Position numbers and translations under genes: made by a program. Shown piece by piece: positions 34,969 through 45,578 of a stretch of DNA of 64,000 bases. The notes under the pieces are model-generated. The model saw only the letters and a program-made list of their open reading frames with translations. It ran no database searches and was not told where the DNA came from. Positions within the stretch are counted from its first letter, which is position 1; every line of letters begins with the position of its first letter. The stretch is from Aureimonas glaciei (lineage in GTDB: Bacteria; Pseudomonadota; Alphaproteobacteria; Rhizobiales; Rhizobiaceae): NCBI RefSeq assembly GCF_014643375.1, contig NZ_BMJJ01000006.1:247531-311530 (forward strand), written 5' to 3'.

Positions 34969-36138
34969 ATGCTGCACATCTTGTATCTGGTGCACGATCT
35001 TTCCGATCCTGCCGTGCGCCGGCGCATGATGATGCTGGCCGCGGGGGGCGTGCGGGTGACCCTGGCCGGGTTCCGCAGGACGGAGATACCGGCGGATTCC
35101 GTGGCCGGCGTCGTGCCGATTGACCTCGGCATGACCGCCGACGGGAAGTTTCTCGCCCGCGCGGCGACGCTAGCGGCTGCGGCGGTGCGGCTGCGCAGCA
35201 AGCTTGGTCGCATGGACGCGCCAGACCTGATCATCGGCCGCAACCTCGAAATGCTGGCGCTGGCAAGCCGCGCGCAGGCGCTGTTCGGCGGCGCCGCGCC
35301 GATCGTCTACGAGTGCCTCGACATTCATCGCCTCTTGCTGCGCGGCGATGCCCTGGGTCGGGGGATGCGGGCGGCCGAGCGGGCTCTCGCCCGCAAGGCG
35401 GGCCTTTTGATCACCAGCTCGCCCGCCTTCGTCCGACAGTATTTCACGCCAAGAGGCCAGTTCGACGGGCCGGTCATGCTGCTGGAAAACAAGGTTCTGG
35501 CGCTCGGGACGCTGCCGGCGGCGCCCAAGACCGAGCGGGTCTTGTCCACACCGATTCGCATCGGGTGGTTCGGCGCGCTGCGCTGCCGCCGTTCGCTGGC
35601 TTTGCTGTCGGCGTTCGCCCGCCGACAGGAGGGGCGCTTTGAGGTCGTGCTGCGCGGGCGCCCGGCGCACACGGAGTTCGTCGATTTCGAGAAGGACGTC
35701 GCGGCGGCGCCGCACCTGTCCTTTGAGGGTCCCTACCGCAATCCCGAGGATCTGGCCGCCATCTACGGTGACGTGCACTTCACCTGGGCGATCGACTTCT
35801 TCGAGGCCGGGCAGAACTCCGACTGGCTCTTGCCGAACCGGCTCTATGAGGGGTGCCGGCACGGTGTGGTGCCGATCGCCATGGCCGGCACCGAGACGGC
35901 GCGGTTCCTATCCGTGCGCGGCATTGGCCTGATCCTGCCACAGCCTACCCCCGAAGCGCTGGAAGGCTTGCTGGCGCCGATCGATGGACCGGCCTACGCG
36001 GCGGCTCGCACTGCGGTGGCCGCCGAGCCGGACCGTGCCTGGATCGCCGACGAGGCGGACTGCCGGGCCCTGGTCGAGCGCCTGCAGGCGCTGGTCCACC
36101 GCGCCCCCGCCTTGCCGGCCCTGGAGATCGCCGCGTGA
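34969..36138 (+). CDS. exoL: glycosyltransferase ExoL
   Basis: 389 residues starting MLHILYLVHDLSDPAVRRRM, the Rossmann start of ExoL-like GT-B enzymes. VTLAGFRR follows, and a C-terminal domain with WFGALRCRRSLALLSAFARR and a nucleotide-sugar-binding segment WAIDFFEAGQNSDWLLPNRL. ExoL adds the second glucose (beta-1,4) after ExoA in S. meliloti. Its stop shares one base with the exoA start, so the two are translationally coupled. Confidence 0.88.
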   Translation: MLHILYLVHDLSDPAVRRRMMMLAAGGVRVTLAGFRRTEIPADSVAGVVPIDLGMTADGKFLARAATLAAAAVRLRSKLGRMDAPDLIIGRNLEMLALASRAQALFGGAAPIVYECLDIHRLLLRGDALGRGMRAAERALARKAGLLITSSPAFVRQYFTPRGQFDGPVMLLENKVLALGTLPAAPKTERVLSTPIRIGWFGALRCRRSLALLSAFARRQEGRFEVVLRGRPAHTEFVDFEKDVAAAPHLSFEGPYRNPEDLAAIYGDVHFTWAIDFFEAGQNSDWLLPNRLYEGCRHGVVPIAMAGTETARFLSVRGIGLILPQPTPEALEGLLAPIDGPAYAAARTAVAAEPDRAWIADEADCRALVERLQALVHRAPALPALEIAA

Positions 36139-37148
36139 TGACGACCGCCTTTGAATCTTCTCCCGTCGATGCGCCGGCGTCCGGCCTGATCGTCATTCCC
36201 TGCCTGAACGAGGCGGCGCATATCGAGACGCTGGTGGCGGACATGCACGCGGCAGCCGTGCGGCTGAACCTGCAAGTCGTCGTGGCGGATGGCGGCAGCA
36301 CCGATGGCACGCTCAGCCTGCTGGCGCGCCTTGCCGAGGCCTATCCCCGTCTCACCGTGATCGACAACCCGCGGCGCCTGCAAAGCGCCGCGCTGAACAG
36401 CGTCGTGGCGCGGTTTGGCGATGCGGTCGATTTCCTGATCCGCATCGACGCGCATGGCGGCTACCCCGCCGACTATTGCGAACGGCTGATCGAGGAAATG
36501 GCGGCGACGGGGGCCGATTCCGTCGTCGTCGCCATGGAGACCCGTGGCGCGAAGGGATTCCAGAAGGCGACCGCTGCGGCGCAGAACTCCAAGCTCGGCA
36601 ATGGGGGCTCCAAGCACCGCAGCGGCGCCGCCGGCCACTGGATCGACCACGGCCACCATGCCCTGATGCGCATCGCCGCCTTCCGGGCCGTGGGCGGCTA
36701 TGACGAGAGCTTCAGCCATAACGAGGATGCCGAGCTGGACTACCGCCTGCGCGCGGCAGGCTACCGCATCTGGATGACCGACAAGACGCGCATGGTCTAC
36801 TATCCCCGCGCGACCGCCTCGGCGCTGTTCCGCCAATATCTCGGCTATGGCCGGGGGCGGGCGCGCAATCTCCTGAAGCATGGGAACCGGCCCAAGCTCC
36901 GGCAGGCCGTGCTGCTGATGGTGGCGCCGCTGGTGGTGGGAAGCCTCTTGGCCGTCTTGTGGTGGTGGGTGGCCGTGCCGGCGGCGGTCTGGGCATTGCT
37001 CTGCCTTGGCTACGGCGTGCTGCTCGGCCTGCAGGGCGGCGCCGGGCCGCTGGTCGGCGTCTCCGCCATGGTCATGCATTTCGCCTGGTCGGCCGGTTTC
37101 TGGCTGCAACTGCTGGCGCCCCGTCCCGCCAAAGCGGGTGCCGCATGA
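36138..37148 (+). CDS. exoA: glycosyltransferase family 2 ExoA
   Basis: 336 residues from ATG 36138. The GT2 domain has IVIPCLNEAAHIETLV, VVADGGSTDGT, LIRIDAHGGYPADYCERL (DxD-type site) and SHNEDAELDYRLRAAGYRIW (ED base). Two to four C-terminal membrane helices (~residues 245-330) anchor it in the inner membrane. ExoA transfers the first glucose (beta-1,3) to lipid-linked galactose. It is coupled to exoL upstream and exoM downstream (ATGA overlap). Confidence 0.9.
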   Translation: MTTAFESSPVDAPASGLIVIPCLNEAAHIETLVADMHAAAVRLNLQVVVADGGSTDGTLSLLARLAEAYPRLTVIDNPRRLQSAALNSVVARFGDAVDFLIRIDAHGGYPADYCERLIEEMAATGADSVVVAMETRGAKGFQKATAAAQNSKLGNGGSKHRSGAAGHWIDHGHHALMRIAAFRAVGGYDESFSHNEDAELDYRLRAAGYRIWMTDKTRMVYYPRATASALFRQYLGYGRGRARNLLKHGNRPKLRQAVLLMVAPLVVGSLLAVLWWWVAVPAAVWALLCLGYGVLLGLQGGAGPLVGVSAMVMHFAWSAGFWLQLLAPRPAKAGAA

Positions 37149-38086
37149 GCATGACCACTCCCGTTACCGTGGACATCTGCATCTGCACCTTTCGGCGGCC
37201 CCAACTGGCCGAAACCGTGCGCTCGCTCGATGCGATGACCGTGCCGGACGGGGTGTCCGTGCGGCTGATCATCGCCGACAACGACGTGACGCCGAGCGCC
37301 GGAGACCTGGTGCGCCGGCTGCAGACTCAAAGCCGGTACGCCATCCTCTTTCGCCATGCGCCGGCGCGGAATATTTCCATCGCCCGCAATGCGTGCCTCG
37401 ACGCCGCCACCGGGGACTTTGCCGCCTTCATCGACGACGACGAGACCGCGTCGCCGGGCTGGCTCGGCGCGCTCCTGGCCAAGGCCGAGGGCGCCGATGC
37501 CGTGCTCGGCCCGGCGCAGGCGGCCTATGAGCCGGGCGCGCCAAGCTGGATGCGGCGCGGGGACTTCCACTCGACCCGGCCGGTCTGGGTCAACGGCGAG
37601 ATCCGCACCGGATATACCTGCAACGTCCTCTTGCGCCGGGCCTCCCCACTGATCGCGCAGCGCCGCTTCGCGCTATCGCTTGGCCGAAGCGGCGGCGAGG
37701 ACACAGACTATTTCACCGCCCTGACCGAGGCCGGCGGCCGCATCGCCTATGCCGAGGACGCGGTCGTCGGCGATCCGGTGCCCGCCAGCCGGGCGAGCTT
37801 TGCCTGGTTGATGAAGCGGCGCTTCCGCATGGGTCAGACGCACGGCCGCGTGGTGCTCGGCGCTCCGAAGGGGCCTGCGCTCGTCCGGCAGGTGGCGCTC
37901 GCGGCCGGCAAGGCGGGCGCTTGCTTTGCCGCCGCGGCGGCCGTCGCCTGGTCGGCACCGCGCCGCAACCGTCTGGCGCTGCGCGGCATCATGCATGCCG
38001 GTGTCGTCAGCGGACTCCTAGGGGTCAGGGAAATCACGCAATATGGTGACATCGATGCGGCGGAGGGCAAAGCCGATGCAGCCTGA
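37145..38086 (+). CDS. exoM: glycosyltransferase family 2 ExoM
   Basis: 313 residues; the ATG overlaps the exoA stop as ATGA. VDICICTFRRPQLAETVRSL, IIADNDVTPSAG, RNISIARNACLDAATG and FAAFIDDDETASPGWL (the acidic metal site) match ExoM, which adds the third glucose (beta-1,4). SGGEDTDYF holds the presumed base. A weakly hydrophobic C-terminus may tether it to the membrane. It overlaps exoO by 11 bases. Confidence 0.9.
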   Translation: MSMTTPVTVDICICTFRRPQLAETVRSLDAMTVPDGVSVRLIIADNDVTPSAGDLVRRLQTQSRYAILFRHAPARNISIARNACLDAATGDFAAFIDDDETASPGWLGALLAKAEGADAVLGPAQAAYEPGAPSWMRRGDFHSTRPVWVNGEIRTGYTCNVLLRRASPLIAQRRFALSLGRSGGEDTDYFTALTEAGGRIAYAEDAVVGDPVPASRASFAWLMKRRFRMGQTHGRVVLGAPKGPALVRQVALAAGKAGACFAAAAAVAWSAPRRNRLALRGIMHAGVVSGLLGVREITQYGDIDAAEGKADAA

Positions 38087-39020
38087 CGTCAGCGTCATCA
38101 TCGCCGCCTATAATGCCGAGGCCGGCATCGCCCGCGCGATCAGGAGCGCCCTGGCCCAGACCGGCGTCACCGTGGAGGTGATCGTCGCCGACGACCAGTC
38201 CAGCGATCATACGGCGGCGATCGTCCGCACGTTTTCCGGCGACGGCGTCCGCCTGCTGCGTCTGCCGCGCAATCTCGGTCCCGGCGGCGCGCGCAATGCC
38301 GGGTTGCTGGCCGCCACCGGCCGCTGGGTCGCCATCCTCGACTCCGATGACGTGATGCGGCCCGAGCGCTTGGCGCGGATGATCTCGCTGGGCACGCAGA
38401 GAAGCGCCGTGATTGTCACCGACAATCTCGAGGTCGTTCAGGAGGGCTCAAGCAGCGGTGAGGTCATGTTCCCCGGCGATAGGCTCGCCGCGGTCCCGGA
38501 GATCAGTCTTGCCGATTTCATCGCCTCTAACGTCATCTTCGAGGCGACGTTCAACTATGGCTACATGAAGCCGATCTTCGAGCGGGCCTTCATCGAGCGC
38601 GAAGCCCTGCGCTACGACGAGAGCCTGCGGATCGGGGAGGACTACACCTTCCTGGCCTCGGCGCTGGCCAAGGGCGGGCGCTGCGTGGTCGACCCGGAGC
38701 CGGGCTATGTCTACTACATCCGTAAGGCCTCGATCTCGCGGGTCCTGGAGCCGCGCCACGTTGCCAGCATGCTGGCCGCGGATGCCAGCTTCCAGCGCAC
38801 GCATACGCTCGACCCCGCAGCCCGCAGGGCTTTCATGCGGCGCCAGCGAAGCCTTCGGCAGGCGGCATCGTTTCTTTCTGTCGTCCAGCATCTCAAGGAC
38901 CGCGCGCCGGTAAAGGCGCTCGGCGCTGCGCTGCGCGACCCCGCCGCGATCCGTCATCTCAGGATGCCGCTCATGGCCCGTCTGCAACGCTTGACCTCGG
39001 TGCGAGCCAAGGCGCCCTGA
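38076..39020 (+). CDS. exoO: glycosyltransferase family 2 ExoO
   Basis: 314 residues from ATG 38076, preceded by GGAGGG; it overlaps the exoM end by 11 bases. The GT2 core has [43 protein letters not shown] and [18 protein letters not shown], with [11 protein letters not shown] as the base region. ExoO adds the first beta-1,6 glucose of the side chain. It is similar along its length to the exoU gene product, consistent with the two being beta-1,6 transferases. Confidence 0.88.
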   Translation: MQPDVSVIIAAYNAEAGIARAIRSALAQTGVTVEVIVADDQSSDHTAAIVRTFSGDGVRLLRLPRNLGPGGARNAGLLAATGRWVAILDSDDVMRPERLARMISLGTQRSAVIVTDNLEVVQEGSSSGEVMFPGDRLAAVPEISLADFIASNVIFEATFNYGYMKPIFERAFIEREALRYDESLRIGEDYTFLASALAKGGRCVVDPEPGYVYYIRKASISRVLEPRHVASMLAADASFQRTHTLDPAARRAFMRRQRSLRQAASFLSVVQHLKDRAPVKALGAALRDPAAIRHLRMPLMARLQRLTSVRAKAP

Positions 39021-39090
39021 ATTCGCCGCCTTCCACAGGGATCGCAGCGGCACTACCCACTACCCCTATCCACCACGAGGAGCTTCGACG

Positions 39091-39987
39091 TTGAAGAAAG
39101 TCAGAAAGGCCGTCATCCCGGTCGCGGGTCTCGGCACGCGTTTCCTGCCGGCAACGAAGTCCATGCCCAAGGAAATGCTGACCATCGTCGACCGTCCGGT
39201 CGTTCAGTATGCGGTCGATGAGGCGCTGGCCGCCGGCATCGAGCACATCGTCTTCGTCACCGGCCGCAACAAGGCGACGATCGAAGACTATTTCGACATC
39301 CAGCCCGAGCTGTTCGTCACCCTGACGGAGAAGGGCAAGATGGACCAGCTGAGCTCGCTCGAGAGCCTGCTGCCGCCGCCGGGCTCGATGAGCTTCACCC
39401 GGCAGCAGTCGCCGCTCGGCCTCGGCCACGCGATCTGGTGCGCCCGTGACATCATCGGCGACGAGCCCTTTGCGGTGCTTCTGCCGGACATGGTCTGCTT
39501 CGGCGAAGAAGGCTGCCTCAGCGGCCTGATGGACCTTTACGGCACGACCGGCGGCAACGTCATCGCGGTCGAGCAGTGTGATCCGAGCCAGACCGGCAGC
39601 TACGGCATCGTCGGCAAGGGCGAGACGGTCGGCAGCGGCTTCACCGTGACCGAGATGGTCGAGAAGCCGGCACCTGCCGTCGCCCCCTCGAACTATTACA
39701 TCAACGGCCGCTACATCCTGCAGCCCGAGGTGTTCGGCATTCTCGGCACCCAGGCAAAGGGCGCGGGCAACGAGATCCAGCTGACAGACGCGATGCTGCG
39801 CATGTCGGAAAGCCAGAAGTTCTATGCTCGGCCCTACGCCGGCAAGACCTTCGACTGTGGTTCCAAGGACGGCTTCATCCAGGCGAACGTCGCCTTCGCG
39901 CTGGCCCGGGCGGATATCCGCGACCTCGTCTACGAGCCGATCGCGTCCATGATCGAGTCCTACAGCGGACGCACCAAGGCAGCCTGA
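39091..39987 (+). CDS. exoN: UTP--glucose-1-phosphate uridylyltransferase ExoN
   Basis: 298 residues from a TTG start at 39091, supported by GAGGAGC upstream and by the family N-terminus [48 protein letters not shown] and [21 protein letters not shown] are GalU signatures. It makes UDP-glucose, the donor for the glucosyltransferases encoded here and, after epimerisation, for UDP-galactose. The epimerase gene (exoB) is not in the window. Confidence 0.93.
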   Translation: MKKVRKAVIPVAGLGTRFLPATKSMPKEMLTIVDRPVVQYAVDEALAAGIEHIVFVTGRNKATIEDYFDIQPELFVTLTEKGKMDQLSSLESLLPPPGSMSFTRQQSPLGLGHAIWCARDIIGDEPFAVLLPDMVCFGEEGCLSGLMDLYGTTGGNVIAVEQCDPSQTGSYGIVGKGETVGSGFTVTEMVEKPAPAVAPSNYYINGRYILQPEVFGILGTQAKGAGNEIQLTDAMLRMSESQKFYARPYAGKTFDCGSKDGFIQANVAFALARADIRDLVYEPIASMIESYSGRTKAA

Positions 39988-40169
39988 AGCCGTCGCCGCG
40001 CGGGCCCCGACGGGCTGCGCAGTGACTTTCGCGGCGCCTGACGGCGCCCGGCAGCGGCCGCGCTGTCATCCATTGCCGTGTCCGGCGCCGGTTTCGGTCG
40101 CCGCCGGACAGCCACGGCTCACCATGCCGGCGCCGTCGCGCGGGGCAATGATGCGCAAAGGCGCGAGCG

Positions 40170-42518
40170 ATGAACGAAAACAAGAATCCCCTGCCCAGTG
40201 CCGTTGCGCCCGCCGTTCAGGACGGCGAATCCTCCGACGATTTCATCGATATCGACCGCCTGCTCTCGACGGCGCTGCGGCACTGGCGGGTGATTGCGCT
40301 CGGCGCCGCGCTGGGGCTCGGGCTGGGTATCCTCTATCTGCTATCGGCCAACCCGATCTACACCTCCGGCACCCGGATCCTGCTGGATCCCGACCTCGGC
40401 CGTTTCGCCGAGGAAACTGGGACGCGGCCCCCGGTGCAGATGGATTCGGTGGTGCTGAACCAGGTCGAGATCCTGAAATCATCCCGGCTCGCGCGCACCG
40501 TGGTGCTGGCCGAGAAGCTGGACGAGAACGAGGACTTCCTCAACCCGCCGACTTCGCCGATCGACTGGTTGAAGGGGCAGGTGAAGGCCATCGCCGACCT
40601 TTTCTCAACCGGTCCCGAGCTCAGCCAGAGCAACATCCAGAATGCCCGTATCGGCAAGGCGATCGCCTTCCTGCAGCGCTCCTTGCAGGCCGAACGGGTC
40701 GGGCGCAGCTCCGTCATCGACGTGTCGTTCAGCGCCACCAGTCCGCAGCTCGCCGGCTCGATCACGCGCGCCTATGCCAAGGCCTATCTGGCCGACCAGC
40801 TCGACGCCAATTTCGACGCCACCCAGCAGGCGACCGTCTGGTTGCAGGACCGCCTCGGCGATCTGCGTGTCTCCTCGCAGAACGCGGCGCTGGAGGTGGA
40901 AAAGTACCGCGCAGAGCAGGGGCTCACCTCGGCCGGCGGCGAGCTGATCTCCGAGCGGCAGCTCTCGGACCTCAATGGCCAGCTCATCCTGGCGCAGGCC
41001 GAGACCGCCAAGTCGCTGGCCCGCTACGAACAGTACAAGTCGATCGTCGACAGCGGCGTCGACAATGCGGTGCAGAACGCCACCATTTCGAACGCCGAGC
41101 AGCCGGGCACGGCGACCATCGTCGACCTGAAACAGCGCTACCTGACCGTGACCAAACGCGAAAAGGACATCGCCGCCCAATTCGGCGCCGACCATCCGCA
41201 GGCCGTCAGTCTCCGGCGGGAGGAACAGGATCTCACGCGCCAGATCTTCAACGAGCTGCAGCAGCTGACCGACAGCTATCGCAATGAATACGAGGTGGCG
41301 AAGTCGCGCGAGGATAGCTTGCGTGCCAATCTCAGCCAGTTGGCACGCGAGAGCTCGGCCACCGGCAATTCCTTGGTCCGCCTGCGCGAGCTGGAGCAGC
41401 AGGCGCTGGCGCTTTCGACGCTCTACCAGACCTTCCTCTCGCGTTACGAGGAGGCCTCGCAGCAGAGCTCCTTCCCGATCGCCAAGGCGCGGGTGATCTC
41501 GGAAGCCGGTAATCCAGTTCAGCCCTCGAGCCCGAAGAGGGCGATGGCGCTGGGTCTTTCTCTGGTGCTCGGCCTGTTCGTCGGTGGCGCGGCGGCCGCG
41601 TTGCAGGAGTTCCGCGAGCGCTTCTTCCGCACCAGCGAGGATGTGACCTCCGCGCTCGGACTGAAATTCCTCGGTCATCTGCCGCTGCTGGGCACCTCGG
41701 CAGCCGCCAAGCCGCGGCGTTTCGGCCTCGGCCGCAAACCGGCCGTGGGAGAGGCGCCTTTGGCCCTTCCGGTCCCGGACGGCGCTCTGGTGCCCGCGGG
41801 GATGCGCTATGCCGTCGACATGCCGGCCTCATCCTTCGCCGAGACGCTGCGCAACGCCAAGATCGCCGCCGACATCTCCTTACCCGGCAGCGGCTGCAAG
41901 GTGATCGGCTTCGTCTCGGTGCTGCCGCACGAGGGCAAGACAACCGCCGCGGCAAACTTTGCCGCTCTCTTGGCCGCCAACGGACTGCGCACGCTGCTGG
42001 TCGACGCCGATCTGCGCAATCCGGGCCTCAGCCGCCGGCTGTTGCGCAAGTCCGACAAGGGACTGATCAACGGGATCGTTGGCGAGGTGCCGTGGCAGAA
42101 CACGGTGATTTACGAACCGGCGCTGGGGCTGTCGATCATTCCGTCCTTCGTGCGGGGCTATCTCTCCCACACGAACGCGCTTCTGTCCGGGCCCGGCATT
42201 CGCCAGTTGCTGCAGGAGGCCAAGCAGTTGTTCGACTACATCATCGTCGATCTTCCGCCGCTCGGCCCCGTGGTCGACGCCAAAGCCTTCGAGCCCATGG
42301 CCGACGGCTTCTTCATGGTGGCCGAATGGGGGGTGACACCGCGGGCGCTGGTGCGCTCGACGTTGCGGACCGATACCGGCATCGCCAACAAGGTGCTGGG
42401 CGTCATGCTGAACAAGACCGACATGCGGCTCCTGCGCCGCTATGGGTCGGAAGGCGCGTCGGACCGCTATATCCAGCGCTATGCGTCCTATTACGTCGAC
42501 GACCGCCCCGCGCTTTGA
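40170..42518 (+). CDS. exoP: polysaccharide co-polymerase with tyrosine kinase domain ExoP
   Basis: 782 residues. A Wzz domain (first helix ~residues 37-55, second ~445-465 after a long periplasmic coiled coil) joins a cytosolic BY-kinase with VLPHEGKTTAAANFAALLAA (Walker A, ~587), TLLVDADLRNPGLSRRLL (Walker A') and YIIVDLPPLGPVVDAK (Walker B). The C-terminal YIQRYASYYVDDRPAL is tyrosine-rich, as needed for autophosphorylation. ExoP sets succinoglycan chain length and supports polymerisation and export. It is the last exo gene here. Confidence 0.93.
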   Translation: MNENKNPLPSAVAPAVQDGESSDDFIDIDRLLSTALRHWRVIALGAALGLGLGILYLLSANPIYTSGTRILLDPDLGRFAEETGTRPPVQMDSVVLNQVEILKSSRLARTVVLAEKLDENEDFLNPPTSPIDWLKGQVKAIADLFSTGPELSQSNIQNARIGKAIAFLQRSLQAERVGRSSVIDVSFSATSPQLAGSITRAYAKAYLADQLDANFDATQQATVWLQDRLGDLRVSSQNAALEVEKYRAEQGLTSAGGELISERQLSDLNGQLILAQAETAKSLARYEQYKSIVDSGVDNAVQNATISNAEQPGTATIVDLKQRYLTVTKREKDIAAQFGADHPQAVSLRREEQDLTRQIFNELQQLTDSYRNEYEVAKSREDSLRANLSQLARESSATGNSLVRLRELEQQALALSTLYQTFLSRYEEASQQSSFPIAKARVISEAGNPVQPSSPKRAMALGLSLVLGLFVGGAAAALQEFRERFFRTSEDVTSALGLKFLGHLPLLGTSAAAKPRRFGLGRKPAVGEAPLALPVPDGALVPAGMRYAVDMPASSFAETLRNAKIAADISLPGSGCKVIGFVSVLPHEGKTTAAANFAALLAANGLRTLLVDADLRNPGLSRRLLRKSDKGLINGIVGEVPWQNTVIYEPALGLSIIPSFVRGYLSHTNALLSGPGIRQLLQEAKQLFDYIIVDLPPLGPVVDAKAFEPMADGFFMVAEWGVTPRALVRSTLRTDTGIANKVLGVMLNKTDMRLLRRYGSEGASDRYIQRYASYYVDDRPAL

Positions 42519-42554
42519 CCCTTCGTGCGGAACGGTGGAGCTGAACTGACCCCC

Positions 42555-42594
42555 GGGCCGTCGCCTTCGGCCCGCGGGCGCCGCCGGAGGCGCC
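42555..42594. terminator. tandem hairpins between exoP and phosphatase gene
   Basis: Two adjacent GC-rich stems lie between the convergent stops: GGGCCG/CGGCCC at 42555-42573 and GGCGCC/GGCGCC at 42577-42594. No strong T-tract follows on either strand, so efficiency is uncertain, but the position suits a shared terminator. Confidence 0.5.
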
Positions 42595-42606
42595 GTCGAT
42601 CACCCC

Positions 42607-43413
42607 TCAGCGTTGCGCGGGGGCATCGCCGTCGGCCATGATCTGCCCGGTCAGGAAACGCCCGGTGTCGCGCCAGATGCGGACGGCGGTCAGGCGGCCG
42701 GAAAAATAGGCGCCGGTGTCGATATCGAGCCGCTTGCCGTCCAGCCGCGGCATGGTGATCGGGGTGTGCCCGTGGACCACGAATCGGTCGAGCAGATGCG
42801 CCTCGGCATAGAACTTCTGCCGCATCGTGGTGAGATCGTGGTCGCTCTGCTGATCGAGCGGAAGCGCGGGCCAGATGCCAGCATGGACGAAGACATAATC
42901 GGCCGATTCCACGACAACCGGGAGCGTGCGCAGGAAGGCGAGGTGGTCGTCCGGCACCAGGGCGCGGATCATCGCGTCGTCGCGCGCGCCATTGCCGAGT
43001 TTCTCGAGGCGCGCATGGTCCACGCCGTAGGAGAACAGCGTTGCGTCGCCGCCGAGCCGGACCCAGTCGGCGCGGTCGATCCGGCCTTCGAGGAAGTCGA
43101 GCATGGCCGTCTCGTGGTTTCCGGCAAGGCAGACCCGCTCGAAGCCTTCCGGCGGCCGCTGGAGCAGATGTTCGATCACCCCGGCCGAATCCGGCCCCCG
43201 GTCGACATAGTCGCCGAGCATGATGATCAGCTTCGGCCCTGAGATACGGGCGGCGTCGCGAACGATGTCCTCCTCCAGCGCCAGCAGCAGGTCGAGGCAA
43301 CCATGCACGTCCCCGACGGCGTAGACGGCAAGGCCTGAAAGGTCGAGCGACAACCGCGGCCGACCGGCCGATACCTGCTTGCCGCGGGAAAGAAAGCTGC
43401 TGATGGACTTCAT
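42607..43413 (-). CDS. calcineurin-type metallophosphoesterase (Ser/Thr phosphatase-like)
   Basis: 268 residues from ATG 43413 (an in-frame upstream start at 43434 adds seven). The metal-binding motifs are complete: YAVGDVHGCLD, IIMLGDYVDRGPDSAG, LAGNHETAML and the histidine segments FVHAGIW and VVHGHTPI. It should dephosphorylate phosphoproteins or diadenosine polyphosphates in the cytosol. Lying convergent to exoP it could act on phosphotyrosine or other exo targets, but that is only a positional guess. Confidence 0.88.
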   Translation of the reverse strand: MKSISSFLSRGKQVSAGRPRLSLDLSGLAVYAVGDVHGCLDLLLALEEDIVRDAARISGPKLIIMLGDYVDRGPDSAGVIEHLLQRPPEGFERVCLAGNHETAMLDFLEGRIDRADWVRLGGDATLFSYGVDHARLEKLGNGARDDAMIRALVPDDHLAFLRTLPVVVESADYVFVHAGIWPALPLDQQSDHDLTTMRQKFYAEAHLLDRFVVHGHTPITMPRLDGKRLDIDTGAYFSGRLTAVRIWRDTGRFLTGQIMADGDAPAQR

Positions 43414-43735
43414 AAGGGGCGGCCGGACACTCATTCAGATGGAGGACGCCGGCCCGAGAGGCCGGTCGTTCGATTGTAGGGAAAAATCGGCGCGGTGGGG
43501 GATTCGTTTCGACAGGCGACGAGGAGAGGTCGCTGACGCTCGAAGCAAACGGCCACATCATTTAGGGGTGGCCCGGCGAATCTGCACAGCGGGCTGAGTG
43601 GATTGTCTGCCTGAAGGGCGGCCAGGGTGGCTGCGATCAGGAGCGGGGACCTCCGCGTTAAGATCAGTCATATGATGACAGAGCGCCGATCTCGGTTTAT
43701 GGAGCATGGTCGATTGTCCATGCCAGGAGGCCAAC
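43414..43735. other. intergenic region, phosphatase / gntR
   Basis: 322 bp without a supported gene. It carries the GntR operator copy at 43667-43679 and, next to the gntR start, AGGAGG at 43725-43730. Confidence 0.6.
43667..43679. promoter_or_regulatory. GntR operator copy 1
   Basis: GTCAT-ATG-ATGAC, a 5-bp inverted repeat with a 3-bp spacer, 57 bp upstream of the gntR start. The same element recurs twice before kdgD (44489-44525), which makes it a strong candidate for autoregulation by the intervening GntR protein. Confidence 0.65.
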
Positions 43736-44476
43736 TTGCCCCGACCAAGAACTCCGCCCCCTCAGCCCCTGCGAGAAGTTGTCATCGAGACGCTGCGCAC
43801 GCAGATCATCGATGGCGACTATGCACCTGGGGATCAACTCCCGACGGAACCCGTTCTCGTCGCCCGGTTCGGGTACAGTCGCACCGTGATCCGGGAAGCT
43901 CTTGCAGCGCTTCGAGCCGATCGGCTGATCGATTCCCGCCATGGCGTCGGCGTCTTCGTGCTGGGCCCGACCCGCCCGTCGGCGGAACTCGAGGTGTTCA
44001 GCCAGGCGACGGACAAGATCTCCGATATCATCGAGGAACTGGAACTGCGGATCGGCATCGAGGTCGAAGCCGCAGGGCTCGCAGCTCTTCGAAGCTCGCC
44101 GGCGCAGGAGGCGGAGATCCAGTCGCTGGTGGACGAATTCAAGATCCTGGTCGATCGCGGCGAGTCGACGGACGAGGCGGATTTCCGGTTCCACATGGCG
44201 ATCGCCCGCGCCACCAACAACGGACGTTTCCACGCCTTCCTCGAGCATGTCGGCAAGCGGATCATCCCGCGGGTCAAATTCCGCTCGGTGATGGGCGGCA
44301 TCGACCCGCTGCCGAACCGCGACCACATCCTGCTCCAGGAACACGAGGAAGTGGCGGAGGCGATCTCGGCCCGCGATGCCGAGCAGGCGCGTGATGCGAT
44401 GCGGCGGCACCTCCAGGGCGGAATCAAGCGCTACCGTGCCTTGATGCGGTCCCGCTCGTCCGAACCCGCCTCTTGA
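43736..44476 (+). CDS. GntR family transcriptional regulator, FCD subfamily
   Basis: 246 residues from TTG 43736, five bases after a perfect AGGAGG; an in-frame ATG at 43706 lacks such a site. The winged helix (LREVVIETLRTQIIDGDYAP, LPTEPVLVARFGYSRTVIRE, LIDSRHGVGVFVLG) is followed by an FCD domain with conserved acidic/His positions (FRFHMAIAR, LQEHEEVAEAI, AMRRHLQGG). It is flanked by three copies of one palindrome and precedes kdgD on the same strand, so it likely represses the sugar-acid genes until an inducer binds. Confidence 0.92.
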   Translation: MPRPRTPPPQPLREVVIETLRTQIIDGDYAPGDQLPTEPVLVARFGYSRTVIREALAALRADRLIDSRHGVGVFVLGPTRPSAELEVFSQATDKISDIIEELELRIGIEVEAAGLAALRSSPAQEAEIQSLVDEFKILVDRGESTDEADFRFHMAIARATNNGRFHAFLEHVGKRIIPRVKFRSVMGGIDPLPNRDHILLQEHEEVAEAISARDAEQARDAMRRHLQGGIKRYRALMRSRSSEPAS

Positions 44477-44488
44477 CCTCTGGTATGA

Positions 44489-44525
44489 GTCATCATATGA
44501 CACGGCACCGAAGTCATATGATGTG
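44489..44525. promoter_or_regulatory. GntR operator copies 2 and 3 before kdgD
   Basis: GTCAT-CAT-ATGAC at 44489-44501 is the exact reverse complement of copy 1. A degenerate copy, GTCATATGATGTG, lies at 44513-44525, 24 bp further and ending 7 bases before the kdgD start. Their position overlapping the leader of kdgD suits repression. Confidence 0.65.
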
Positions 44526-44526
44526 A

Positions 44527-45435
<909 letters not shown>

Positions 45436-45578
45436 CGGGCCCTGTGCGGCGCCCGGACTGAAGGGCAGGGCGGGAGGCGCCCCCTTCGAGTAAGCGGACC
45501 GGGCCCTGCGCGGTCTTCGAACGTTCGGGGCCAATGGCGGCGCCGGACGACTAACCACGATCATTTGGGAGGATGACC

